Positions 52,247 to 61,757 of a stretch of 64,000 bases of DNA are shown one piece after another. Under the pieces are notes generated by a model. That model was given only the letters and a program-made list of their open reading frames with translations, did not search any database and was not told where the DNA came from. Location: assembly GCA_020635395.1 (NCBI GenBank), contig JACJZV010000001.1, positions 1,116,001 through 1,180,000 on the forward strand. The letters are read 5' to 3'. The stretch's first letter is position 1; the number at the start of each line of letters is the position of its first letter. Made by a program: the position numbers and the translations under genes. The stretch comes from Flavobacteriales bacterium (lineage in GTDB: Bacteria > Bacteroidota > Bacteroidia > NS11-12g > UBA9320).

Positions 52247-53254
52247 ATGCAATTATCAAAAGAAGAAATTATTGCTGCTTTCGCAGAGCTTGGTTATCGG
52301 CTTCGGCCCGAAAACCCTAATATACAGTGGCCAAAGGAACAGGCCTATTTGGCAAACAACTGGTTTACAGATGATAATTTAAACTATTGCCTTGCCAATT
52401 GGCAATTGGCTTTGAGTCAAGAAAAGATAGAAACATGGCTTGCCGATGTTATCCCAACACAACATCCAAAAATGGTTGGCATTGTTATGGCCGGCAATAT
52501 TCCTCTGGTTGGATTGCACGATTTGCTTTGTGTTTTGGCGGCAGGTCATAAGGCAAAAGTAAAACTGAGCAGCAACGATGAGGCCATGATGAAGTTCGTT
52601 ATCAGAAAACTTGCCGAAATAAATCCAAAGTTTGGAAAATTCATTGTTGTAGCCGAGCAACTAAAAAACATTGATGCAGTAATAGCTACCGGAAGCAACA
52701 ATACAGCTCGCCATTTTAGCTATTATTTTAGAAATATTCCTGCTTTAATCAGGCACAACCGCACATCGGTAGCGGTTTTGACGGGTAGCGAGACAAGCCA
52801 AGATTTGAAGAATTTGGCCAATGATATTTTTCGATATTTTGGGCTTGGATGCCGCAGTGTTACCAAACTTTTTGTTCCGGATAAATACGACATTACCCAG
52901 TTTTTGAGAGAAACGGAAGGATATTCGGATCTCATTAATCATAACAAGTACGCCAATAATTATACCTACCACAAGGCCATTTTTTTGATGAATTCCACCC
53001 GTCATTTAGACACGGGCTATTTGTTGGTAAAAGAAGATGAACATTTACACTCACCTTTGGCATGCATTTTCTATCAGCGATACATCATGTTGGATGAAGT
53101 TAAAAATATGCTAAAAACCCAAGAACAGGATATTCAGGTGGTGGTTTCCAATCATAAAGAAATTGATTCTATACCGTTTGGAACCAGCCAGTTAACCAGT
53201 CTAACTGACTATGCCGATGGGGTTGATACATTACAATTTTTAACAAAACTTTAG
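52247..53254 (+). CDS. LuxC-like acyl-CoA reductase
   Basis: NADPH-dependent reduction of acyl-CoA to aldehyde, LuxC/PF05893 family. AGNIPLVGLHDLLCVLAAGHKAKVKLSSND is the cofactor-side block (given here only as its position, residues 82-111 from ATG 52247), ATGSNNTAR is the nucleotide loop and FGLGCRSVTK carries the catalytic Cys. About 335 residues. The ATG at 52247 is preferred over the TTG 45 bases upstream. The companion ferredoxin often found beside this gene in Bacteroidota is absent from the window. Confidence 0.82.
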   Translation: MQLSKEEIIAAFAELGYRLRPENPNIQWPKEQAYLANNWFTDDNLNYCLANWQLALSQEKIETWLADVIPTQHPKMVGIVMAGNIPLVGLHDLLCVLAAGHKAKVKLSSNDEAMMKFVIRKLAEINPKFGKFIVVAEQLKNIDAVIATGSNNTARHFSYYFRNIPALIRHNRTSVAVLTGSETSQDLKNLANDIFRYFGLGCRSVTKLFVPDKYDITQFLRETEGYSDLINHNKYANNYTYHKAIFLMNSTRHLDTGYLLVKEDEHLHSPLACIFYQRYIMLDEVKNMLKTQEQDIQVVVSNHKEIDSIPFGTSQLTSLTDYADGVDTLQFLTKL

Positions 53255-53309
53255 GAAAATAATCTGAAAATATCCGATTTTGCGGCGGTTGAATGGATAG
53301 TAAAATATT

Positions 53310-54266
53310 ATGGAAGCACTGATTTCGACAAACTACTTTTTTGCAGGACAAACCGATTTTTATCGAGGGAAAGTTCGAGATGTTTATACCATTTCTAATG
53401 AAATAATGGTAATGATTGCCAGCGACCGAATATCGGCATTCGACCATGTGTTGCCGGCTGCAATACCTTTCAAGGGACAGGTTCTTAATCAAATTGCATC
53501 CTTATTTTTGGACGACACAAAACACATTGTTCCAAACTGGAAACTTGCCAACCCCGACCCACACGTAACCATCGGTTTAAAATGCGATGCACTTCCGGTA
53601 GAAATGGTGGTAAGAGGCTATCTTTCTGGTCATGCCTGGCGTGTTTATAGAGAGGGTGGCCGTGAACTTTGCGGGGTAAAATTGCCCGAAGGTTTGAGAG
53701 AAAATGACAAACTTCCAACCCCAATTATTACCCCAACAACCAAGGCCAAAGCGGGGCATGATGAAGACATTTCGATGGCAGAATTGATAAATCAGAAAAT
53801 TCTATCAAAAAAGCAGGTTGAACAGTTAGAAGATTATGCCCTGAAATTATTTCAGTTTGGCACCAATCATGCCGAAAAACAGAACTTAATTTTGGTTGAC
53901 ACCAAATACGAATTTGGTGTGTATGACAAAAAAATTCATCTGATAGACGAAATTCATACACCCGATAGTAGCCGATATTTTTATAAAGACACCTATGATG
54001 AAATTCAGAAAAAAGATCAAAAACAGCGACAGTTGAGCAAAGAATTTGTGAGGCAGTGGCTTATCGAAAATGGTTTTCAAGGTCTTGAGGGGCAACTTAT
54101 ACCCGAAATGACGAAAGAATTTATCAACAATGTGTCGAACAGATACATAGAGTTGTACGAAAAAATATCGGGTAAGACCTTTGAAAAAAGGAGTTATGAA
54201 AACATTGTGCATGAAATTGACAATAGTGTGAATGCTTTTCTCCAAGCTAATAAAGGCAGTTTGTAA
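53310..54266 (+). CDS. purC: Phosphoribosylaminoimidazole-succinocarboxamide synthase
   Basis: Purine biosynthesis, SAICAR synthetase. Signatures: FYRGKVRDVY near residue 17, IASDRISAFDHVLP, EMVVRGYLSGHAW, LIDEIHTPDSSRY. 318 residues, the longer form found in Bacteroidota and fungi rather than the 237-residue enterobacterial form. Single gene, plus strand, 55 bases after the acyl-CoA reductase. Confidence 0.94.
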   Translation: MEALISTNYFFAGQTDFYRGKVRDVYTISNEIMVMIASDRISAFDHVLPAAIPFKGQVLNQIASLFLDDTKHIVPNWKLANPDPHVTIGLKCDALPVEMVVRGYLSGHAWRVYREGGRELCGVKLPEGLRENDKLPTPIITPTTKAKAGHDEDISMAELINQKILSKKQVEQLEDYALKLFQFGTNHAEKQNLILVDTKYEFGVYDKKIHLIDEIHTPDSSRYFYKDTYDEIQKKDQKQRQLSKEFVRQWLIENGFQGLEGQLIPEMTKEFINNVSNRYIELYEKISGKTFEKRSYENIVHEIDNSVNAFLQANKGSL

Positions 54267-54275
54267 ATTTCGGGC

Positions 54276-54283
54276 TAATTTTG
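54276..54283 (+). promoter_or_regulatory. TAnnTTTG promoter box of the NHL-repeat gene
   Basis: TAATTTTG, 39 bases before ATG 54323. Confidence 0.4.
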
Positions 54284-54322
54284 GCCACATAATTTTCTAT
54301 TAAAATCTATAATTGATAAAGA

Positions 54323-55978
54323 ATGAAAAATACATTTTTAACTTTTGCCGCCCTTGCCATTAGTGCAGCTTCCTTTGGTCAAACGGTTACCTCATTTGCA
54401 GGTAAAGACAATGTTGACCCCACGAATAACTATACCAATTCCAATTCTACATTAAGTGAAACCTATTTTTACAAACCGGAAGGTATTTGTTGGGATGGAA
54501 ATGGAAACATGTATGTTACCGAATCCAACAAAATAAGATTAATTATTGGAGACAACATTTACAACCGGAGCGGTAGATTGGGCGATATTTCTTTTTCGCA
54601 AAATTATTCAAACGGAGCTTCAACTGCCGCCGGATACTATGCACCAGCATCGGCTGTTTGCGATGCATCTGGCAATGTAATGATTGTGGATGCCGAAAAT
54701 CATGCTGTAAGAAAATTGACTGCATTCGTAAATATTGGCAATCAGCAAACGGCAAGCACATTTGCAGGAGCACTACCACAAGGAGGTGCTGCCGGATATG
54801 GAACTCCGGGTTATAAAGACGCTACAGGTACAAATGCCCTGCTAAACTCGCCAAAAGGAATTGCCATGGATGCAAACGGAAACATGTACGTAACCGATTT
54901 TTTAAATGATTGTATCCGAAAAATAACTCCTGCCGGAGTAGTTACAACCCTTGCGGGTCAATCTGGCTCAACAGGAAGTGCTGACGGCAGCGGGGCAAAT
55001 GCTCGTTTCAATAGTCCTTATGGCATTACTATGTTTGATGCAACAACCTTGATTGTAACTGATTACGGGAACTCTGCGGTAAGAAAAGTGAATATTTCTA
55101 CTGGAAACACCACCACTATTTGCGGTGGATTGGGATACAAAGACGGAACATTGGCAAATGCTCGATTCAAAAGTCCGAGAGGTGTGGCCGTGGTTGACGG
55201 ATTGATCTATGTGGCCGATGGAACCACCATTCGGGTGATAGACCAAGCCAACGGAACCGTTAGCACATTTGCAGGTAGCGGAACTGCCGCTGGAAATAGC
55301 GACGGCGTGGGTTCTGCTGCAAGATTTACGCAGCTTTACGGATTAGCTTATGATGGCAAAAACGGACTTTATGTTACGGATCATGGTAGTCATCAAATCA
55401 AAAAAGTAACCATTGACAACTTAGCTCCGGATGCTGATTTTTCGGTTAGCAAAACAGATATTGAAATTAATCAAGAGACCACACTTACCGATATAAGTGG
55501 AGGAAAGCCCGCAACTAAAAGAAAATGGACAGTTACGGCTCTTGATGGAACCACCTCAAACGTGGTGATTGTGCAAGGAGATGTAAATGCCGACAAAGCC
55601 ATTACCGTTAAATTTTCGGCAACAGGGGTATATAAGGTAACTCTTGAAGTTACAAATGAGTATGGAAGTGATGTGGTAACCAAATCGAACATCAATGTGA
55701 GTACCGTTGGTATTGCGGAAGTTCTTGCTTCAGAAAACGTTACCATTTATCCAAATCCGGTTTTAGATAACCAAAATTTGACAGTTCGAGTTGAAAACCG
55801 TGATATGGTAAATGCCCAAATAGCATTATTTGATTGTCAAGGTAAGGTAGTTTATCAGACTGACGATATATCTGGTTCAGAAGCACAAATAAGCCTTCCT
55901 AAATTGTCAGCAGGAATGTATGTTTTGCTTGTTTCAGACAACGGATTCGTGGCTTCAAAACGTTTGGTTATCGAATAA
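54323..55978 (+). CDS. Secreted NHL-repeat protein with PKD and T9SS sorting domains
   Basis: 551 residues. Signal peptide (MKNTFLTFAALAISAASFG), then a six-bladed NHL propeller with repeated units such as PEGICWDGNGNMYVTES, KGIAMDANGNMYVTDF, YGITMFDATTLIVTDY, RGVAVVDGLIYVADG and YGLAYDGKNGLYVTDH, each paired with a TFAG motif. A PKD-like domain (about 375-460) and a type A sorting domain (FDCQGKVVYQT, SAGMYVLLVS, KRLVIE) follow. Probably a surface binding protein. A strong terminator lies 20 bases downstream. Confidence 0.88.
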   Translation: MKNTFLTFAALAISAASFGQTVTSFAGKDNVDPTNNYTNSNSTLSETYFYKPEGICWDGNGNMYVTESNKIRLIIGDNIYNRSGRLGDISFSQNYSNGASTAAGYYAPASAVCDASGNVMIVDAENHAVRKLTAFVNIGNQQTASTFAGALPQGGAAGYGTPGYKDATGTNALLNSPKGIAMDANGNMYVTDFLNDCIRKITPAGVVTTLAGQSGSTGSADGSGANARFNSPYGITMFDATTLIVTDYGNSAVRKVNISTGNTTTICGGLGYKDGTLANARFKSPRGVAVVDGLIYVADGTTIRVIDQANGTVSTFAGSGTAAGNSDGVGSAARFTQLYGLAYDGKNGLYVTDHGSHQIKKVTIDNLAPDADFSVSKTDIEINQETTLTDISGGKPATKRKWTVTALDGTTSNVVIVQGDVNADKAITVKFSATGVYKVTLEVTNEYGSDVVTKSNINVSTVGIAEVLASENVTIYPNPVLDNQNLTVRVENRDMVNAQIALFDCQGKVVYQTDDISGSEAQISLPKLSAGMYVLLVSDNGFVASKRLVIE

Positions 55979-55997
55979 AAATAAGATTATGACGTAG

Positions 55998-56025
55998 AAA
56001 GGTCGGCATCAGCCGACCTTTTTTT
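55998..56025 (+). terminator. Rho-independent terminator after the NHL-repeat gene
   Basis: AAAGGTCGGC-ATCA-GCCGACCTTT, a perfect 10-base stem with 4-base loop running into seven T residues: the clearest terminator of the window. Confidence 0.9.
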
Positions 56026-56045
56026 ATGGAATGATTTATGTGCAC

Positions 56046-56053
56046 TAATTTTG
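56046..56053 (+). promoter_or_regulatory. TAnnTTTG promoter box of the AsmA-like gene
   Basis: TAATTTTG, 18 bases before ATG 56072 and 20 bases after the terminator. Confidence 0.45.
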
Positions 56054-56071
56054 TATCATAATGTTGCTTAA

Positions 56072-58747
56072 ATGAAAGCTCTAAAAAAAATTTCCTTGTG
56101 GCTAATTGTCTTGTTGGTTTTACTTACCGGAGCAGCCGTGGCTTTGCCCATTATTTATAAAAAAGACATAGTTAATTACATAAAACAAGATCTCAACAAA
56201 ACATTAAATGCCCAAGTGGCTTTTGACGAGGATATTTCAATCAATATTTTTAGGAGTTTTCCCGATTTAACATTAGGTATTAATGACTTTCTGATTGTCG
56301 GAAAAGCAGAATTTGACAAGGATACACTGGTATATTCCGACAACATCAAAACCACTGTTGATTTAAAAACACTTTACTATGATAGTAAGTTAAAAATCAA
56401 GCATTTATCGCTAAATAATCCATTAGTAAATCTAATTTCTACACCTCAAAAATCGAATTGGGATATTGTTGTTCCGTCAACCGATACGTCAACATCCGAA
56501 ACAAACATTACTGCCGATTTTGATAAAATATTAATTATTGCCGGAGAGTTGAGATATACCGATACTGCCACAAATACTAAACTAAAAATAAACGGAATAG
56601 ACGGAAATTTTGCCGGAAATTTTGCCTCAGATACTTTCGATTTAAGTTCAGATTTCGACTGTAAAAGAGCCTATGTGAGTTACGACAACATACCTTATGT
56701 AAACAACATTCCACTTAAAGTAGATGCTGTTACGAGCATTAATATTACTGCTGAAAACTATTTGTTTAAACAAAACAATATATGGGTGGGAGATATGCTT
56801 CTTACGGGCGATGGAAGCATTGGTTTTGTAGGGGATGACATTGAAATTGATTTAAAATATCAATCGTCAAAAGCCGATTTTCAGCAGTTGTTGAGCCTTG
56901 TTCCGGAATATTACAGAAGTGATTTAAACGATTTTAAAACCAGCGGAAATGCAATAGTTTCGGGCACCGTTAGAGGAGTGGTAAGTGATACTTCTCTGCC
57001 CGGATACACCTTTAATATGGCTTTGAACAATGGCGAACTCGGCCACAAAAATTTAACGACACCTATTCAAAATGTAAATTTTGTTTTAGATGTCCAAAAC
57101 CCTGACGGACAGGATAATAGTTTAATCGTAGATTTACAGAAACTTAGTTTTATACACAACAAAGAGCCTTTTGAAGCCAATTTGCTATTAAAAACACCCA
57201 TGACCGACCCTTATATAAAGGGCAATGCCAAAGGAAAAATCAACCTAAAAGATATTGAAAACATGATGCCTAAAGACCCCAATAGGGTTATGAGCGGTAT
57301 CCTATCCAGCGATGTAAGTTTTGCCGGGAATTATAGCTCCATCGAAAAAGAGGATTATACAAAATTTAATTCGTCGGGCAAAATTGAGGCCATAAACGTG
57401 GTATATAAAGATGAGGATTTGCCTCAAAAAGTAAACATAAGCAAAGGCCAAATCAATTTTACGAACAAAGGCGTAAATCTACCGTTTTTGGATGTAACCA
57501 CAGCCAAATCGGATGTTTCGTTGCATGGTATTTTTGATAATTTTTTTGGCTATATACTTAAAAATGAAACACTTTCGGGCAATTTGAACGTGAGTTCAAA
57601 TAATTTAATCGCCGATGAATTTACCGAAGAAACACCTACCGCCGCCAATGATACCGCTACGGATTTGACTATCGAAATACCGGGCAATATTAATATGGAC
57701 CTGGTTTACGACATCAAAAACCTGAACTACGGAAAATACAATTTCAAAAATCTGGTAGGAAGCAGCAGGGTAGAACAAAATACATTGAAAATAAATCAAT
57801 TAACTACGGGATTTTTGGGTGGTTTTGTCTCATTTAAAGGGTTTTACAACACCACAAATCCAAACAAACCGCTGGCTGATTTGCAATTGACCGTGCAGAA
57901 TTTGGGCATCACTGAGGTGTTCAGTCAATTTGAAACCATTCGTTTGTTGGCACCCATTGGCAAGTATGTAAAAGGAAAATTCAACGGAACATTTAGTTTG
58001 AATACGAGCCTGTTAAAAGACTTTAGTCCTGATTTAAAAAATATTAACGCTACCGGAGCATTCAATCTTTTCAATTGCGATGTGGAAGGCCTTAAATCAG
58101 TCAATGAGTTGGCTAACAAACTGAATTATGAACCAATGAAAAAACCATTTAAAATCAAAGATTTGCTTTTGAGTTTTAAAATAAAGGATGGAAAAATAGA
58201 GGTCAATCCGTTTGATTTTCCTATTGGCGAGACACAATTTAATTTGGGAGGATATTCAAAACTCGATTATTCTTTATTTTTTGATGGACTGCTAACGGTG
58301 CCAAAAGCACTGTATATGAGCAACGTGTCCACCTATCGAAAATTTATTCCTCAAAATCAATGGGTAAATTTGGATAGCACGGATTTTAAGAATCTTCAAT
58401 TTGCCGTAAAAATTATTGGAAACTTTACCAATCCAAAGGTTGAATTAAATTTTCAGAATATTAAAAAGAACCTAAAAGACGAAATAAAATCTCGGGTTAG
58501 CGATGAAGTAAACAAAAGAACGGAAGAGCTTAAACGTCAAACTCAAGAACAAATAGACAGAGCAAAACAGCAGGCAGATGCTGCAAAACGAGAGGCTGAA
58601 GCCCGTGCCAAAGCTGCCGCAGAAGAGCAGAAAAGGAAAATTGAGGAACAGGCAAAAAAGGAACAAGAGGCTGCCAAAAAACGAATAGAAGAGGAGCTAA
58701 AAAAGAAACGGGAGGAATTGCTCAAAAAACCTCCGTTTGGTAAATAA
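56072..58747 (+). CDS. AsmA-like protein with charged C-terminal helix
   Basis: 891 residues. One N-terminal TM helix (ISLWLIVLLVLLTGAAVALP), then a long beta-rich body typical of AsmA/TamB-related proteins (DISINIFRSFPDLTLGINDF at the start, QNLGITEVFSQFETIRLLAP and a C-terminal AsmA-like domain around 610-790). Such proteins are thought to bridge inner and outer membranes and move phospholipids. The last 95 residues (from about 797) are almost only Lys, Glu, Arg, Ala and Gln (for example TEELKRQTQEQIDRAKQQAD), predicting a long single alpha-helix or coiled coil. Stands alone; converges on dnaE with a 22-base gap. Confidence 0.82.
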   Translation: MKALKKISLWLIVLLVLLTGAAVALPIIYKKDIVNYIKQDLNKTLNAQVAFDEDISINIFRSFPDLTLGINDFLIVGKAEFDKDTLVYSDNIKTTVDLKTLYYDSKLKIKHLSLNNPLVNLISTPQKSNWDIVVPSTDTSTSETNITADFDKILIIAGELRYTDTATNTKLKINGIDGNFAGNFASDTFDLSSDFDCKRAYVSYDNIPYVNNIPLKVDAVTSINITAENYLFKQNNIWVGDMLLTGDGSIGFVGDDIEIDLKYQSSKADFQQLLSLVPEYYRSDLNDFKTSGNAIVSGTVRGVVSDTSLPGYTFNMALNNGELGHKNLTTPIQNVNFVLDVQNPDGQDNSLIVDLQKLSFIHNKEPFEANLLLKTPMTDPYIKGNAKGKINLKDIENMMPKDPNRVMSGILSSDVSFAGNYSSIEKEDYTKFNSSGKIEAINVVYKDEDLPQKVNISKGQINFTNKGVNLPFLDVTTAKSDVSLHGIFDNFFGYILKNETLSGNLNVSSNNLIADEFTEETPTAANDTATDLTIEIPGNINMDLVYDIKNLNYGKYNFKNLVGSSRVEQNTLKINQLTTGFLGGFVSFKGFYNTTNPNKPLADLQLTVQNLGITEVFSQFETIRLLAPIGKYVKGKFNGTFSLNTSLLKDFSPDLKNINATGAFNLFNCDVEGLKSVNELANKLNYEPMKKPFKIKDLLLSFKIKDGKIEVNPFDFPIGETQFNLGGYSKLDYSLFFDGLLTVPKALYMSNVSTYRKFIPQNQWVNLDSTDFKNLQFAVKIIGNFTNPKVELNFQNIKKNLKDEIKSRVSDEVNKRTEELKRQTQEQIDRAKQQADAAKREAEARAKAAAEEQKRKIEEQAKKEQEAAKKRIEEELKKKREELLKKPPFGK

Positions 58748-58769
58748 ATTGGCAGTTGGGGTTTAAAAA

Positions 58770-61757
58770 TTACTGCGTTATTGCCCCATCTTCAATGCTG
58801 TATCTACAATCTACCATATATGGCAATTTTTCCATTTGTTCCATTTCGAGGGTTAAAAAGCCAAATTCCTCCATCACTTTGCCGTGTAGCTTGTAAATTC
58901 CTTTGCCTCTAAAGGGAAATTTTTTGGCTATGGGCGGAAAATGAACTGTGTCAATCCATTGACCGGAAGGGTCGAGGAAGGTGCCAAAATTCATTGTTTT
59001 TCCATCAGAAGTGCGTGTGTTTTTTACAGTCACCAAATAGCCAAATAGGGTTATGCTTTTGTTTATGCAATGTTTCATGTCTTCGGCCAATAGTGGGTTA
59101 TCTATTTTTTCTTTTAACAACTCAAAAGGAGTTTGCAGCGAAAATCCTAAAAGTTCTATCTCATCAAAAGTGTTTTCTAGCTGGTTTGATGAAAGCTCAG
59201 GAATGGTCAAGTTCTTTTGTTCATCAGCAAACAGCAAATTTTGTTTAATCTTTGGTTTTGTGTTGAGTTTTAAGTGAGCCTGCCACAGTAGGTTTCGTTT
59301 ATTTTTTTTGGTAAATCGAAACGCATTTATCCGAATCAAAATATCTAATTGCTCAATGCCCACCGATATTCGGTTTATAAAATCATCAAGCGATTGAAAA
59401 AGTCCATTGGTTCGGCGTTCGTTCACAATTTGATAGGCTAAGTTGCTTTCTAAACCATTCAAAAAATGAAAGCCCAAATAAATATCATTGCCATAAATGG
59501 TGGTTTCGTAACTGCTTTTGTTGATATGTGGCGGATGAATAATTCCCCCTTTCATTCGGGCTTCGTGCAGATATATTTCTGACCGATAAAAGCCGCCTCC
59601 GTTGTTTATGGTGGCCACCATATATTCCAGCGGATAGTAGTGTTTTAGATACAAACTTTGGTAGCTTTCTATAGCATAACTGGCCGAATGTCCTTTGGCA
59701 AAGGCATATCCGGCAAAACTTTCTATTTGTTTCCAAAGTTCGGTGGTTTGTTGTTGGTTGTATCCTTTTTTTAGGCAATTGACAAAAAATGTGTTCTGCA
59801 CTTTTTGAAACTCTTCCCGAGATCGGAATTTACCACTCATACCTCTTCGCAACACATCGGCTTCGCCCAAATCAAGTCCGGCCACATAATGTGCCACTTT
59901 TATCACATCTTCCTGATACACCATTACTCCATAAGTATCTTGCATCAAATCAAGCATTATGGGGTTGGCTTGTTTGCGACGTTCGGGGTTTTTGTGCCTC
60001 AAAATATATTCTCGCATCATGCCGCTTTTGGCCACACCGGGTCTAATAATGGAGCTAGCAGCCACCAAACCTAAGTAGGTATCAACTTCCAGTTTTTTTA
60101 ATAACATACGCATGGCCGGAGATTCTACATAAAAACACCCAATACAATCAGCTCGGCTCACCATTTGGTTGATGTTTTTATCCTCAATAAAGGGTTTTAC
60201 GTTGTGTATATCAACTAACGGAGCGTCTGGTTTATTTTGTTTTACAATGTGCAAAGCATCTTTTATTTTGCCCAATCCTCGCTGACCTAAAATGTCGTAT
60301 TTATACAATCCCACATCTTCGGCTATAACCATATCAAATTGGGTGGTGGCAAAGCCTTTGGGTGGCAAATCGGTAGCCGAGAAGTAATGAATGGGTTTTT
60401 CTGAAATTAAAATACCTCCGGCGTGTATGCTGAGATGATTGGGCATGCCATACATATATTGGGCATATCGGTGGGTGAGTTGCGATAGTTTGTCGAGGTT
60501 TTCGTAGTTGTATTTTCCCGAACTAAGTATGTCTATTTCGTGGTTTGGAAGGCCAAAAACTTTACCCAATTCTCGCACGGCACCGCTGTGTTTAAAGGTA
60601 TTGTAGGTGGCTAAAAGAGCAGTTTGTCCTTGTTTTCCGAATCTTTCAAAAATATATCGGGTCACATCTTCGCGGTCACGCCAGCTAAAATCAATGTCAA
60701 AATCGGGCGGATTGGCTCTATAAAGGTTCATGAAACGTTCAAAATACAAGTCAAGCTCAATGGGGTCCACGTCGGTTATCCCCAACAAATAAGCCACAAT
60801 GCTGTTGGCTCCGCTGCCTCGCCCCACGTGGTAGTAGCCTTTGTGCTTGGCATAACTCACAATATCCCAGTTTATCAGAAAAAAAGGAACAAAATTCATT
60901 TGTTGAATCATATTCAACTCTTTTTCAACCCTCAATTTTATGGTTTCTGTAATGTGTGTGTAGCGGTAAGAAAGCCCGTCATTACACAGTTTTTTGAGCA
61001 ATTCTAAATCTTGAGGTGCATTGCCACTGTAGTCTTTTTTATTTTGAGATGTTCGTTTATCCGAAAAATCAAAATGGATGCTGCACTCTTCCATTAATTT
61101 TTCGGTGTTTTTAACAATAAACGGGTAGTCTTTAAATTTGTCTAAAAGCTTCGTTTTATGAAGCATTATTTCATCTTCGTTGGTTTGTTGGTGGGCATTT
61201 AACTTGTGTAGCAGTGTGTTGTTGTCTATGGCTCGTAGCAGCCTATGAATGTTAAAATCGCGTTTGTTTCTAAACGTTACGGGTTGTTGAATTACCAATT
61301 TACCCTTTAACCGAAGTATGCCCCAAAAATGAATTTTGGCTAAATCCTGCCATTTTATGCCCACATATTCGTTTGGTTTTAGCAATACATTGGGGTGTTT
61401 TAAAATCTGCGAAAGCGGGTATATAACGGCAGCATGTTCAAAATGAGGGGCTTTTCGCTCGGCAGTTGTTTTGTTGTGCGAGTGATATGACAAAAAGCGG
61501 TTTAGCTCTAAAAACCCCTCATTGTTTTTGGCAATGCCCACAAACTGTTGCTCTACACCGTTTCTAAAATCAATGCCCACAATGGGTTTTATGCCATATT
61601 GCTGAGCTAATCGCACAAAATTTAAGCAAACCGAGGTGTTGTTTATATCTGTGAGGGCAATGCTTTTATACCCACAGTTTTGTGCTTGTTGCAGCAATTC
61701 TTCTTCCGAAAAAGTGCCATATCGAAGCGAAAAATAGGTATGGTTGTTAATGAGCAT
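58770..61757 (-). CDS. dnaE: DNA polymerase III alpha subunit, DnaE2/ImuC-like
   Basis: 995 residues, shorter than a replicative DnaE (about 1150-1200). The PHP domain opens NHTYFSLRYG with TDINN at 36-40, lacking several metal-binding His, so proofreading by PHP is unlikely. The palm carries PDFDIDF at 351-357 with catalytic Asp residues; the helix-hairpin-helix and a shortened OB region follow (FGYLVTVKNTRTSDGKTM near 910). The start overlaps the dinB stop (TAATG), so it is expressed with the Y-family polymerase, as in error-prone translesion cassettes. No imuA-like gene is in the window. Confidence 0.88.
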   Translation of the reverse strand: MLINNHTYFSLRYGTFSEEELLQQAQNCGYKSIALTDINNTSVCLNFVRLAQQYGIKPIVGIDFRNGVEQQFVGIAKNNEGFLELNRFLSYHSHNKTTAERKAPHFEHAAVIYPLSQILKHPNVLLKPNEYVGIKWQDLAKIHFWGILRLKGKLVIQQPVTFRNKRDFNIHRLLRAIDNNTLLHKLNAHQQTNEDEIMLHKTKLLDKFKDYPFIVKNTEKLMEECSIHFDFSDKRTSQNKKDYSGNAPQDLELLKKLCNDGLSYRYTHITETIKLRVEKELNMIQQMNFVPFFLINWDIVSYAKHKGYYHVGRGSGANSIVAYLLGITDVDPIELDLYFERFMNLYRANPPDFDIDFSWRDREDVTRYIFERFGKQGQTALLATYNTFKHSGAVRELGKVFGLPNHEIDILSSGKYNYENLDKLSQLTHRYAQYMYGMPNHLSIHAGGILISEKPIHYFSATDLPPKGFATTQFDMVIAEDVGLYKYDILGQRGLGKIKDALHIVKQNKPDAPLVDIHNVKPFIEDKNINQMVSRADCIGCFYVESPAMRMLLKKLEVDTYLGLVAASSIIRPGVAKSGMMREYILRHKNPERRKQANPIMLDLMQDTYGVMVYQEDVIKVAHYVAGLDLGEADVLRRGMSGKFRSREEFQKVQNTFFVNCLKKGYNQQQTTELWKQIESFAGYAFAKGHSASYAIESYQSLYLKHYYPLEYMVATINNGGGFYRSEIYLHEARMKGGIIHPPHINKSSYETTIYGNDIYLGFHFLNGLESNLAYQIVNERRTNGLFQSLDDFINRISVGIEQLDILIRINAFRFTKKNKRNLLWQAHLKLNTKPKIKQNLLFADEQKNLTIPELSSNQLENTFDEIELLGFSLQTPFELLKEKIDNPLLAEDMKHCINKSITLFGYLVTVKNTRTSDGKTMNFGTFLDPSGQWIDTVHFPPIAKKFPFRGKGIYKLHGKVMEEFGFLTLEMEQMEKLPYMVDCRYSIEDGAITQ

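Noticed and set aside
55998..56025. GGTCGGC palindrome considered as an operator for the AsmA-like gene
   Set aside because: Ten-base stem, four-base loop and T run are those of an intrinsic terminator.
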